The notes under the pieces are model-generated. The model saw only the letters and a program-made list of their open reading frames with translations, did not search any database and had not been told where the DNA came from. The position numbers were made by a program, and so were the translations under genes. From GAS188 sp963794475 (lineage in GTDB: Bacteria; Pseudomonadota; Alphaproteobacteria; Rhizobiales; Beijerinckiaceae): DNA of 64,000 nucleotides. This document shows, in pieces, positions 33,260-41,505 of the stretch (position 1 is its first letter; each line of letters starts with the position of its first letter). The stretch lies in assembly GCA_963794475.1 (NCBI GenBank), contig CAWCDW010000006.1, positions 62,001 through 126,000 on the forward strand, given 5' to 3'.

Positions 33260-33880
33260 ATGAGCGAGGATGACGCTTTGCCGTCGCGCCGCAACGTCTC
33301 GCGGCGGCAGATCCTGGCGACCGGCTCTCTCGTGGCCGGAGGCCTTTTGATCGCGAGCGACGAGGCTTTGGCGCAACAAGGCCTTCCCCCGACGCCAGCC
33401 TGCGACGACCATGGAGAGCCGACGCTCGCCGAGACCGAAGGACCATATTTCAAGCCGCACTCGCCACGGCGCGCTGATCTGCGGACCCCTGGGATCAGCG
33501 GGCGTCCCGTCGAGCTCTCGGGGCTTGTGCTGACCCATTCCTGTCGACCCGTCCGAAAGGCACTCGTGGATCTTTGGCATGCAGACGACAAGGGCGTCTA
33601 TGACAATAAAGGATTCGGACTGCGCGGCCATGTCTTCACCGATGCGCAGGGACGCTACGCGTTCCGCACCATTTTGCCGGGGCTCTATCCGGGTCGCACC
33701 CGCCACTACCACGTCAAGGTCCAGGCGCCCGGCGAAGCCGTGCTGACGACGCAATTCTATTTTCCGGATGAGGAACGAAATCGCAGCGACGATCTCTTCC
33801 GCCGGGAGCTGCTGATGCGGATTTCGACAACAGGGGAGATGACGCTTGCCCGCTTCGATGTCGTCCTGCCCTTGGCTTAA
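33260..33880 (+). CDS. Tat-exported intradiol ring-cleavage dioxygenase-like protein
   Basis: A 206-aa protein of the intradiol dioxygenase fold, which uses non-haem Fe(III) to open catechol rings. A twin-arginine signal (SRRQILATG, then a hydrophobic core ending ALA) shows export, unlike cytosolic catabolic enzymes. The iron ligands appear present: Tyr in GVYDN, Tyr in GLYPGRT and the His pair in RHYHVKV. The mature part is a minimal catalytic domain with no dimerisation helices. Homologous secreted forms have been linked to lignin-type aromatics; substrate unknown. AGGAGAGG precedes the ATG. Confidence 0.8.
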   Translation: MSEDDALPSRRNVSRRQILATGSLVAGGLLIASDEALAQQGLPPTPACDDHGEPTLAETEGPYFKPHSPRRADLRTPGISGRPVELSGLVLTHSCRPVRKALVDLWHADDKGVYDNKGFGLRGHVFTDAQGRYAFRTILPGLYPGRTRHYHVKVQAPGEAVLTTQFYFPDEERNRSDDLFRRELLMRISTTGEMTLARFDVVLPLA

Positions 33881-34014
33881 GGCAGAGTTTGGCGCGAAGG
33901 CGAAAGGCGAGCGGCTGAAAGCTTTGCGCTTGCCGGCTCGTGGCGCAGATTGCCGGAACAAATCGTCGACTTGAATGGTTTCTCGATCCATCCACGGTCG
34001 CCGGGTACCTGCCA

Positions 34015-36021
34015 ATGCCGGATCAAATCCCTCCCGCGGCCAGACTTTCGGCTCTGACGCGCGGCTCGGACAACAATGCGAGCCTCGCTACTTTAGCGAA
34101 TCTTGCGATATTCGTTGTGATTGTTGCCGGCCTTTACTTGGCCCGCGAAGTCATAATCCCGATTACGCTCGCAGTTTTATTGGCTTTCGTGCTCGCGCCC
34201 GTGGTCAAGCTCCTGCGCCGCCTCGGTCTCTGGCGCGTACCGTCCGTGCTGCTCGCCGCTTTTCTCGCGATCGCAGTGGTGATCGGGGTCGCTGGATTGA
34301 TCGGCACGCAATTGGCGGATACGGCCGAACAAGTGCCGCGCTACGAGACGACGATTCGGGCGAAGATCGACGCCGTACGCAAGGCGACCTTCGAAAAAGC
34401 ATCCGGCCTCGTTACTCGCTGGACGCGGCAGCTCGAGCCGCCGCAACCCGACCAGGGCAAACCCGCTTCGCCCAACAGCGACGCCGCGCAGAGCAAGGCG
34501 GCGCCCGAGCAAAAGCCGCTCCCCGTCGAGGTGCATCAACCCGAACCGTCGCCGCTGGAGCTCGCGGAACGCATTCTCACGCCCGTCGTGAGCCCGCTGG
34601 CAACGCTCGCGGCGACCTTTGTCGTGGCGATTTTCATCTTGTTGCAGCGGGAAGATCTGCGCGACCGCCTGATCAGCCTTTTCGGTTCCGGGGATCTGCA
34701 CCGCACCACGCTGGCGATGGATGACGCCGCCGAACGGCTGAGCAATTATTTGCTGATGCTTTTGGGCGTCAACGCGGGTTTCGGCGTCATTATCGGGATC
34801 GGCCTTTCCTTCATTGGAGTGCCGTCGCCGATCGTGTGGGCGGTGCTCAGCGCGCTTTTGCGTTTCATTCCCTATATCGGCGCGCCCTTGTCCGCGATCC
34901 CGCCGTTGGCGCTGGCTTCCGCCGTGGACCCAGGATGGGCCATGCTGCTGTGGACGGTCGCGCTCTACACCACCGTCGAAATCACGACCAGTCAGGCCGT
35001 CGAGCCGCTCCTCTACGGCCACAGCACAGGATTGTCCCCCATGTCGGTCCTGGTCTCAGCGACTTTTTGGACATGGCTATGGGGTCCCCTCGGCCTCATT
35101 CTTTCGACCCCGCTCACCTTGTGTCTTCTCGTGCTCGGGCGTCATGTCGACCGCCTGGAATTCCTTGACATCGCCTTGGGAGATCGCCCCGCTCTCACGC
35201 CCGTCGAGAATTTCTACCAGCGCATGATCGCCGGCGATCCCGATGAGACGCTCGACCAGGCCGAGCTCCTGCTCAAGGAGCGCTCGCTTTCGGCCTATTA
35301 CGACGAGGTGGCGCTCGAAGGGATGCGGCTTGCCGCGCGTGACGTGCAGCGCGGCGTTATCGGCCCGGCGAAGCTCGAAGCGATCAAGGAGAATTTGAGC
35401 GCGCTCGTTAACGAGCTCGACGGCTTCGATGACGTCAACCCGCCGGTCGAGGCGAAGGGGCGAGACAAGGGAGAAGCCAACGACGAACGCGCCCGCTCGC
35501 GGCCTCCGGCCGAGGAGATCCCCGTCCTTCGGCGCGAAGAGCTGCCCGTCGCCTGGCAAGGCGAGACGCCCATTCTGTGCGTCTACGGGCGCGGCCCCTT
35601 CGATGACACGGCTTCGACCATGCTGGCCCAGCTTCTCGGTAAGCACGGTTTGGGCGCGCGCCCGGTCTCTCACGCCGCGATTTCGCGGTCGCGGGGCGAG
35701 AGCTTCGCCGCCGAGGGCGTGGCGATGATCTGCATCACCTGCCTCGAGGTCGAGCGCAATCTTCCCCACGTCCGTCATTTGCTGCGCCGGCTGCATCAGC
35801 AATTGCCCAAGCAAGAGGTGCTCGTCGGCTTGTGGTCGGCACCGAACGCCGACGCGACAGACGAGCGGCTGGGCATGGGCGCGAGCGCCGATCACCACGC
35901 AAGCTCGCTGCGCGACGCCCTGAAGGCTTGCGTCCACGCCGCGATCCAAGGGGGCGAGCCCGAGAAGGAACGGGCCGCATCATCTCGCCCCGTACTCACC
36001 GTGGTCGGCGAGGGACGCTAG
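34015..36021 (+). CDS. AI-2E family transporter (PerM/TqsA type) with long C-terminal domain
   Basis: A 668-aa membrane protein. The N-terminal part has TLANLAIFVVIVAGLYLA and IIPITLAVLLAFVLAPVVKL, the family start; the middle helices include FGVIIGIGLSFIGVPSPIVW and RFIPYIGAPLSAIPPLAL. A Pro/Gln/Lys-rich loop breaks the usual coiled segment. About 290 residues after the last helix form a soluble C-terminal extension not found in PerM. The family name comes from one autoinducer exporter; most members have other or unknown cargo, and sodium/proton antiport is known for some. The start is uncertain: a GTG at 33940 adds 25 residues. Confidence 0.78.
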   Translation: MPDQIPPAARLSALTRGSDNNASLATLANLAIFVVIVAGLYLAREVIIPITLAVLLAFVLAPVVKLLRRLGLWRVPSVLLAAFLAIAVVIGVAGLIGTQLADTAEQVPRYETTIRAKIDAVRKATFEKASGLVTRWTRQLEPPQPDQGKPASPNSDAAQSKAAPEQKPLPVEVHQPEPSPLELAERILTPVVSPLATLAATFVVAIFILLQREDLRDRLISLFGSGDLHRTTLAMDDAAERLSNYLLMLLGVNAGFGVIIGIGLSFIGVPSPIVWAVLSALLRFIPYIGAPLSAIPPLALASAVDPGWAMLLWTVALYTTVEITTSQAVEPLLYGHSTGLSPMSVLVSATFWTWLWGPLGLILSTPLTLCLLVLGRHVDRLEFLDIALGDRPALTPVENFYQRMIAGDPDETLDQAELLLKERSLSAYYDEVALEGMRLAARDVQRGVIGPAKLEAIKENLSALVNELDGFDDVNPPVEAKGRDKGEANDERARSRPPAEEIPVLRREELPVAWQGETPILCVYGRGPFDDTASTMLAQLLGKHGLGARPVSHAAISRSRGESFAAEGVAMICITCLEVERNLPHVRHLLRRLHQQLPKQEVLVGLWSAPNADATDERLGMGASADHHASSLRDALKACVHAAIQGGEPEKERAASSRPVLTVVGEGR

Positions 36022-36113
36022 ATTTCGCCTTTCGGGAACCTTCGCGTGCTTTCACGAATTGGGATTTGGCAAATAATCGAGATCGTCTCGACCGTGCGGA
36101 GGATCCCGTGCCT

Positions 36114-36935
36114 ATGTCACAGACCACAATGCCAGATACCATCTCCGCGGAAGCTTCGCTCACCGGCGTTTCCTGGGGCGCTGTCGCCGCCGGCGCGGTA
36201 GTGATCGCAGCCTTGTCGCTCATGCTCCTCGCCTTCGGCGCCGGAATGGGTTTCTCGGCCATCTCTCCTTGGTCAAGCTCCGGCGTCTCCTCGACGACTC
36301 TGAGCATCGCCGCGGGCGTCTATCTCCTCGTCGCGGCCTGCCTTTCCTCGACGATCGGGGGCTATATCGCGGGACGGCTGCGCAGGAGATGGGCGAGCCT
36401 CCACACACATGAAGTCTATTTCCGCGACACCGCCCATGGATTTCTCGCCTGGGCTTTTGCCACGGTCATCGGCGCGGCTTTCTTGGCCTCCGCCTCCGCC
36501 AATATTGCGGGCGGCGCGACGGCAGCATTGACCCCGGCGGCCAGCACCACGCCCCGCCAGGCTGGCGCCTCGCCCCTCGATTATTACGCGGACGCGCTGT
36601 TGCGGCCCACCGGCGCGCCGGCCTCCACGGCCGACAACCGAGGAGAGGTCGTGAGAATTTTGGCCAATGGTTTGCGGGAAGGCGATGTTTCGCCAGGCGA
36701 TCGGAGCTATCTCGCGCAACTTGTGGCTTCGCGCGCGGGACTTAATCAGGGCGACGCCGAAAAGCGCATCAGCGAGGTGATCGATCAGGCCAAGGCGACT
36801 GCCGACGCCGCGCGCAAGGCCGCGGCGCGTTTCTCGCTTTGGCTTGCCGCCTCGATGCTTCTTGGCGCCTTCGCGGCAAGCCTTGCGGCAACCGAAGGCG
36901 GAGAGCTTCGCGACCGCGCCATTATCGAGGCTTGA
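36114..36935 (+). CDS. Hypothetical membrane protein, four helices (273 aa)
   Basis: Not assigned to a named family. It has paired N-terminal helices (GAVAAGAVVIAALSLMLLAF, LSIAAGVYLLVAACLSSTIG), a glycine-rich turn GGYIAGRLRRRW, a third helix (FLAWAFATVIGAAFLASAS), an Ala-rich soluble region and a C-terminal helix. The turn and layout resemble rhizobial proteins linked to PhoX- or YrvD-type annotations but nothing decisive. GGAGG (36098-36102) could serve either this ATG or a GTG two codons upstream (36108). Confidence 0.7.
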   Translation: MSQTTMPDTISAEASLTGVSWGAVAAGAVVIAALSLMLLAFGAGMGFSAISPWSSSGVSSTTLSIAAGVYLLVAACLSSTIGGYIAGRLRRRWASLHTHEVYFRDTAHGFLAWAFATVIGAAFLASASANIAGGATAALTPAASTTPRQAGASPLDYYADALLRPTGAPASTADNRGEVVRILANGLREGDVSPGDRSYLAQLVASRAGLNQGDAEKRISEVIDQAKATADAARKAAARFSLWLAASMLLGAFAASLAATEGGELRDRAIIEA

Positions 36936-36978
36936 GGCTGGCAATAATCTTCATACGTTAACAAGAAAGGAGTTCGAC

Positions 36979-37059
36979 ATGGGACGTTCAATTCTTTTGT
37001 GGTTACTCGGCGTGCCGATACCGATCATCATTCTTCTTGCCCTCTTCACCCATCACTAG
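36979..37059 (+). CDS. 26-residue single-helix membrane peptide
   Basis: Encodes MGRSILLWLLGVPIPIIILL followed by ALFTHH. An excellent ribosome site (AGAAAGGAG, six bases before the ATG) and a compact hydrophobic helix with a Pro-x-Pro kink and a terminal His pair make it a real small gene despite its length. A broken copy of the same peptide lies at 40284-40369, which shows that the sequence has been duplicated. Short peptides with LLWLLGVPIP are frequent in rhizobial genomes. Function unknown; perhaps a membrane-stress or regulatory peptide. Confidence 0.75.
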   Translation: MGRSILLWLLGVPIPIIILLALFTHH

Positions 37060-37156
37060 GTCAAGAGCAAGGGCGGGCGGCTCGCGCTTCGGCGACGAGC
37101 GTGTGCTCGTCGTCGCGCGGACGAATTCCGCCGCGCGGCGGCGCGAGGTTGCGAAG

Positions 37157-38644
37157 GTGAGCCCGAGCCGCAGTTACCGGCAATTGCAACAGATCATCAC
37201 CGGGCTGACCGAGGGCGTCATCCTCCTCGACGCGGACGGCAAGATCCAATGGGCAAACGAGGCCGCGCTCGTTATGCACGGAGTGCGGCGCATCAAGGAT
37301 CTCGGAAGCACGCCCTCAGAGTACCGGCGCCGTTACAAGCTCAAATATCGAAACAATCGGCGGGTCGAAAGCACGAAATACCCTCTTGAGCGAACGGCCG
37401 CCGGGGAGAGCTTCGACGAGCTGACGCTACAGATGCGGCGCGTTGGGCAGGATGCGCGACAAAGCTACCTCGTGTTCCGCAGCCTCGCCATCACCGATGA
37501 TGACGAAGAAATCGACTATCACGTGCTCGTCGTGCGCGACGAGACTGAGCGCTTCGAGGCCGAGGAACGCTTCGAGAGCGCCTTCAACGCCAATCCGGCG
37601 CCAGCCATCATCTGCCGCTTGTCCGACCGCCGCTATGTCAAGGTGAACCCGGGATTTCTCGAGATGACTGGGCATGCGCATCGGGAGGTGATCGGAGTTT
37701 CGCTCGCCAGGCTAGACGTCCTCAACGACGCGGAGAAGCGCGATCTTGCGCTCGAACGGTTGAAGGAAGGTCGCACCATCCCGCAAATGGAGGCCTCCGT
37801 GCCACTGCCGAACGGCGCCTTCAAGGCCGTGATCGTGGCCGGCGAGCCGATCGAGATCGCGGATCAAAAATGCATCCTGTTCACCTTCGCCGATCTCGAG
37901 CCACGCAAGAAGGCCGAGATGGCCTTGCGCCAAAGCGAGGAGCGCTTCGCAAAATCCTTCCGGCTTTCCCCCGTGCCGGCGATGATCTGGAAGCTTGATG
38001 AATTCACGCTCTCCGACGTGAACGAAGCCTTCAAGCGAATATCCGGCTACGCCGAGGAGGAACTCATCGGCCGACGCGCGAATGAGTTGGAGCTTTGGTC
38101 GGACAAGGGCGCTGGGCAGCGCTTCGAAGCCGAGGTGAAAGGAGCGGGGAGTGTACGCAACGTCGATCTTCAACTGCAAGCGAAGAATGGCTCAGTGATC
38201 GATTGCCTCGCCTTCGCCGACGCCGTGACCATCAACGACGAAGACAGCGTCTTGTGCGTCCTCCAGGACGTGACCGAGCAAAATCGGTCGCAAGCCGAGT
38301 TGATCACCGCAATCGAGACCGTGATGGCCGACACTTCCTGGTTCAGCCGCGCCGTTGTCGAAAAGCTCGCCGCCTTGCGACGCACACCCCAATGCCACGC
38401 GCCGAGCGCCGCCGTCGAGGATTTGACCCCGCGCGAGCGGCAAGTTCTCGCGCTTATCTGCCAAGGTGAAAGCGACAAGGAGATGAGCGTTACGCTGCAC
38501 CTTTCGCCCAACACCATTCGCAATCACATCTCCTCGCTTTACAACAAGATCGGCGTAAGGCGCCGCGCGGCCGCCGTCATCTGGGCGCGGGAGCGCGGCA
38601 TCATGGGCAGAGACGCGATCTGGCCACGGCAAACTGGTAGATAG
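37157..38644 (+). CDS. Multi-PAS transcriptional regulator with LuxR-type HTH
   Basis: A 495-aa cytoplasmic sensor-regulator. Three PAS domains are seen: about 10-120 (LTEGVILLDADGKIQWANEA), about 135-255 (NPAPAIICRLSDRRYVKVNP) and about 270-385 (SPVPAMIWKLDEFTLSDVNE). The C-terminal LuxR/GerE helix-turn-helix runs from LTPRERQVLALICQGESDKE to the end, including LSPNTIRNHISSLYNKIGV. There is no kinase or receiver domain, so the PAS domains should act directly on DNA binding. The start is uncertain: GTG at 37157 has GAGG at good spacing, but the frame is open further upstream. Confidence 0.8.
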   Translation: MSPSRSYRQLQQIITGLTEGVILLDADGKIQWANEAALVMHGVRRIKDLGSTPSEYRRRYKLKYRNNRRVESTKYPLERTAAGESFDELTLQMRRVGQDARQSYLVFRSLAITDDDEEIDYHVLVVRDETERFEAEERFESAFNANPAPAIICRLSDRRYVKVNPGFLEMTGHAHREVIGVSLARLDVLNDAEKRDLALERLKEGRTIPQMEASVPLPNGAFKAVIVAGEPIEIADQKCILFTFADLEPRKKAEMALRQSEERFAKSFRLSPVPAMIWKLDEFTLSDVNEAFKRISGYAEEELIGRRANELELWSDKGAGQRFEAEVKGAGSVRNVDLQLQAKNGSVIDCLAFADAVTINDEDSVLCVLQDVTEQNRSQAELITAIETVMADTSWFSRAVVEKLAALRRTPQCHAPSAAVEDLTPRERQVLALICQGESDKEMSVTLHLSPNTIRNHISSLYNKIGVRRRAAAVIWARERGIMGRDAIWPRQTGR

Positions 38645-38782
38645 TCACCAGTATATCTGGTTGTTTTGCATCTTTATCCTGCGCCCGTTACGGCGTAGCT
38701 TTTCTCGTCGGCAAACAGGTTGGGGGCTTGCACCGCAACGTGAGTGCCGGCGACGATTGCCGACCGCTAAAAACGAGAAGCA

Positions 38783-39004
38783 ATGGCGCGCGCATTTGAC
38801 CCTGAGACCGTAAACATCATTGCCGCCGCCTATGACGCGGCCTGGCAGGAGATCGAAGCGGCCGCGGCAACGCCCATGCCGCTTTCCCAAAGGACCGAGG
38901 CCTCCGCCACTCTCACCAAGCACATCATCGCGGCAGTTGAAGCAGGGGAACGCGATCCCCACAATCTCAAGCTCATGGCGCTAAAGGCCATGATGCCGAA
39001 ATAA
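38783..39004 (+). CDS. Small conserved-type hypothetical protein (73 aa)
   Basis: Helical cytoplasmic protein: ETVNIIAAAYDAAWQEIEAA, then LTKHIIAAVEAGERDPHNLK. The pattern matches short rhizobial hypothetical proteins of this size that I cannot name. An ACGAGAAG ribosome site precedes the ATG. No membrane segment or signal. Confidence 0.65.
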   Translation: MARAFDPETVNIIAAAYDAAWQEIEAAAATPMPLSQRTEASATLTKHIIAAVEAGERDPHNLKLMALKAMMPK

Positions 39005-39087
39005 GCCAGCTGACGGCGGGAGATCAGATCGATACGCGGCGCGCCGGCATAGATATCAGCCAGCGAGATCGTTCGACCATTGCCTTA

Positions 39088-39387
39088 TCAGCTCATCTTC
39101 CCCAGCAGAAATCCGACTCCGAGCGCGACGAGCACCGAGTGCAGAGGCTTTTGTCGTACATAGGTTTCGAGCTCAGCCTCGAGCGCCATGACCTTGTCCT
39201 GAGTCGCCGCGGCTGATTGCGCTATCTGATCGGAAGCTGCTCCCAGCGCTTGTGTGACCTGCCCACGCGCGTTCGCGGCCCGATTTTGCGCAAGGTCGCT
39301 CACGGTCTGCGCGAGCTGGGCGACATCGCGGCGCAATGTCTCGAAATCCTTGCGGTTTGATTCACCATCATTGGATTTTCCATCCAT
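39088..39387 (-). CDS. DUF883-like (ElaB/YqjD) membrane-anchored protein (99 aa)
   Basis: Long amphipathic helical region (FETLRRDVAQLAQTVSDLAQ) followed by a single C-terminal helix (PLHSVLVALGVGFLLG), the layout of ElaB/YqjD/DUF883 proteins that anchor ribosomes or respond to stress in enterobacteria. GGAGG six bases before the ATG at 39387 decides the start over two upstream ATGs. It is isolated and opposite in direction to its neighbours. Confidence 0.8.
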   Translation of the reverse strand: MDGKSNDGESNRKDFETLRRDVAQLAQTVSDLAQNRAANARGQVTQALGAASDQIAQSAAATQDKVMALEAELETYVRQKPLHSVLVALGVGFLLGKMS

Positions 39388-39653
39388 AGACGCCTCCGAT
39401 TGAATGAGGGTTTCTTTCATCAATTCCGGCAACATAATCTTTCAATGAACCGTGAAGTTCCCGAATGATGCCTCCACCAGGACGATCAGAAGCGTTCAGC
39501 TGATCCCCGATTTCGAGGCTTTTTGGCGCGGCCTGGAAGAAAAGGGGTCAGAATGCGCCTGATTAGAGTCCCTCGGCGACCGGTGTGGTGAGAGGTTCGG
39601 GTTTGCTAAAATTAGCGTCAACTCGCTCGAGCCGTGCTCGGTTCGCATCGCAT

Positions 39654-39679
39654 GGAACCCACTTCTTTGGTCGAACGTA
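39654..39679 (+). promoter_or_regulatory. EcfG-like promoter candidate upstream of the DUF1236-like gene
   Basis: GGAAC at 39654-39658, a 17-base spacer and CGTA at 39676-39679, 46 bases before the start. Same variant -10 (CGTA) as the candidate in front of the DUF3309 gene. Confidence 0.35.
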
Positions 39680-39724
39680 TTCACCCGGTCGTAGCGCAAA
39701 CCCGCGCTCCAAAGGGAGATGGCC

Positions 39725-40084
39725 ATGAAGGTATTCCATGTCACGGCGGCGGCAGCCGCGCTTCTGCTCACGAGTTCTGCCGCCTACGCCCAAAACGCCG
39801 GAGGCACCGTGGGCGGAGCGGTGGGTGGCGCCGCCGTCGGTGCCGTGGTCGGCGGCCCCGTCGGTGCTGCCGTGGGCGGCGCGGTCGGGGCGATCACAGG
39901 CTCGGCCCTGCCTCCGCAGCCCTCTGTCGTCTATCAGGGCCCTGTGGTCGTCGGTGAATCCTTGCCGGATACGGTCACCTATTATCCGGTTCCGGAATAT
40001 GACGCCTATAGCTACACTATCCTGAACAACAGGCGCGTGATCGTGGATCGCCACACGCATCGGGTTGTGCGCGTGATCGAGTGA
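39725..40084 (+). CDS. Exported glycine-zipper protein, DUF1236-like
   Basis: A 119-aa secreted protein. A signal peptide (FHVTAAAAALLLTSSAAYA) is followed by a glycine-zipper repeat of GGAVGGA-type units (about 25-60), a Pro-containing linker and a C-terminal segment TILNNRRVIVDRHTHRVVRV typical of DUF1236 proteins of rhizobia. These are envelope proteins of unknown role. AAGGGAG is best spaced for the ATG at 39725; an ATG six bases earlier lies too close. A strong terminator follows. Confidence 0.78.
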   Translation: MKVFHVTAAAAALLLTSSAAYAQNAGGTVGGAVGGAAVGAVVGGPVGAAVGGAVGAITGSALPPQPSVVYQGPVVVGESLPDTVTYYPVPEYDAYSYTILNNRRVIVDRHTHRVVRVIE

Positions 40085-40101
40085 GTTCTGTTACGCCCGA
40101 G

Positions 40102-40136
40102 AAAGCCCCGACGCGCTTTGGCGTCGGGGCTTTTTT
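40102..40136 (+). terminator. Rho-independent terminator of the DUF1236-like gene
   Basis: Perfect 12-bp stem (AAGCCCCGACGC with GCGTCGGGGCTT, loop GCTTTG) followed by six T, beginning 18 bases after the stop codon. Confidence 0.92.
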
Positions 40137-40186
40137 CGCCGATTCGACCGCCTTATCGTTGCGATTCCCGGAGTTCTCCCGTGGGA

Positions 40187-40211
40187 GGAACCGGCCCTCT
40201 CCCCGACCGTG
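40187..40211 (+). promoter_or_regulatory. Weak EcfG-like promoter candidate before the decayed micropeptide
   Basis: GGAAC at 40187-40191, a 16-base spacer and CGTG at 40208-40211. It deviates from the consensus CGTT in the last base. It lies about 75 bases upstream of the decayed micropeptide copy. Confidence 0.2.
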
Positions 40212-40283
40212 TATGCGACAATGAAGGGCGGCCTTGAGCGCGCCCGATGCGCGCGAATGAGGGGAACGGGAAGGAGAACGCAC

Positions 40284-40369
40284 ACGGGCTTTGGACGCGG
40301 CATACTCTTGTGGCTCCTCGGTGTACCGTCCCCCTGATCATCCTGCTCGCTTTCTTCTGGCACCACTGA
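40284..40369 (+). pseudogene. Decayed copy of the 26-residue membrane peptide
   Basis: Reads GFGRGILLWLLGVPSP in one frame and then LIILLAFFWHH plus stop in the next, closely matching the intact peptide at 36979-37059. A ribosome site AAGGAG remains, but the expected ATG is ACG (40284-40286) and one base is missing near the run CCGTCCCCCTG (40326-40336). Both lesions would abolish translation of the full peptide. Confidence 0.7.
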
Positions 40370-40612
40370 GCTGGAGCCCTTTTCGGAACCGAGAACTCCG
40401 CTGACGATCTGGCCAAACCGCCCGCGAAATAACCGCGCGATCTCGCCCTCAGCGCGGCGATCGCAAGCGCGCTATTGAATCGCTCGTCGTAAATCGGTAA
40501 CGCCGGCCTTTGGCCTTTCAGGGCCGACGGCGCGAGCACGCTCGCGCGCGCTCAAGCCGGCCAAGTCGGCTTGCTCCGCGCCGTATCCTCCAGTACGCCA
40601 AGGAGCAAACCC
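40370..40612. other. Intergenic region before the SDR gene
   Basis: No gene or strong hairpin seen. It ends in the ribosome site AAGGAG of the downstream short-chain dehydrogenase gene. Confidence 0.4.
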
Positions 40613-41401
40613 ATGCCGTCGATCAAAGACAAAATCGCCTGGGTGACCGGAGCGGGAAGCGGAATCGGGCGCGCGACCGCGGTCGCTCTCGCCAAGGCCG
40701 GCGCCGACGTCGTTCTCTCTGGCCGACGCAAGGCGCCGCTCGAGGAAACCGCCTCGCTCATCGCGAACGCCGGCGGCGACGCCACGATCGAAGCGCTGGA
40801 CGTGGTCGACGCCGCGGCGGTCGAAGCCGTGGCGCGCCGCATCCGCGAGAAGCACGGCCGGCTCGACATCCTGATCAACAACGCCGGAGTGAATATTCTC
40901 GAGCGCTCCTGGTCCGCTCTCAACCCGGTGCGCGTCGACGAAATTCTCGGCGCCAATTTGCACGGCGCCTTCTACTGCGTCGTGGCTGCCTTGCCGATCA
41001 TGCGGGCGCAGAAGGATGGGCTGATCGTCAATATCGCGTCTCTCGCCGGCAAGCATATCTCGCCGCTCTCCGGCCCCGGCTACACGGCGGCAAAGCACGC
41101 CGTCGTCGCGATGAGCGCCAGCATCAATATGGAAGAGTTTGCGAACGGCATCCGCTCTTGCGCCATTTGTCCCGGCGAGGTGGCAACCCCGATCCTCGAT
41201 CGCAGGCCCGTTCCCGTCAGCGCCGAGGATCGCGCCAAGATGCTGCAGTCCGAGGATCTCGCCGAGACGGTGCTCTTCGTCGCCACGATGCCGAGACATG
41301 TGTGCATCAGTGAAATTGTGCTCGCGCCGACGTGGAATCGCGGCTATGCCGCGGCCATGCGGGGCCCCGCCACCGACCCGGGCGCGGCGAAAACCGCTTA
41401 G
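40613..41401 (+). CDS. Short-chain dehydrogenase/reductase (SDR)
   Basis: A 262-aa classical SDR. It carries the NAD(P) motif TGAGSGIGRA (about 12-21), NNAG (about 89), the catalytic Ser in VNIASLAGKH and the YxxxK pair in YTAAKH. An Arg pair after the second strand (SGRRKAP) suggests NADPH preference. AAGGAG precedes the ATG; an upstream frame extension is not conserved. It is separated by 104 bases from the aminotransferase gene on the same strand. Confidence 0.87.
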   Translation: MPSIKDKIAWVTGAGSGIGRATAVALAKAGADVVLSGRRKAPLEETASLIANAGGDATIEALDVVDAAAVEAVARRIREKHGRLDILINNAGVNILERSWSALNPVRVDEILGANLHGAFYCVVAALPIMRAQKDGLIVNIASLAGKHISPLSGPGYTAAKHAVVAMSASINMEEFANGIRSCAICPGEVATPILDRRPVPVSAEDRAKMLQSEDLAETVLFVATMPRHVCISEIVLAPTWNRGYAAAMRGPATDPGAAKTA

Positions 41402-41505
41402 CCGAACGGGCGATGCCGGCATGAGGCATCGGCCTTGTTTTGGGCGGATCGATGCTTTGGCCTCGGGCGCCGCAAGGGGATGGTCGGGACCGCAGGAGAT
41501 GATAC

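Noticed and set aside
34015..36021. Autoinducer-2 export function
   Set aside because: The family name derives from one member; no luxS or AI-2 signalling gene is visible and most homologues have other or unknown cargo.
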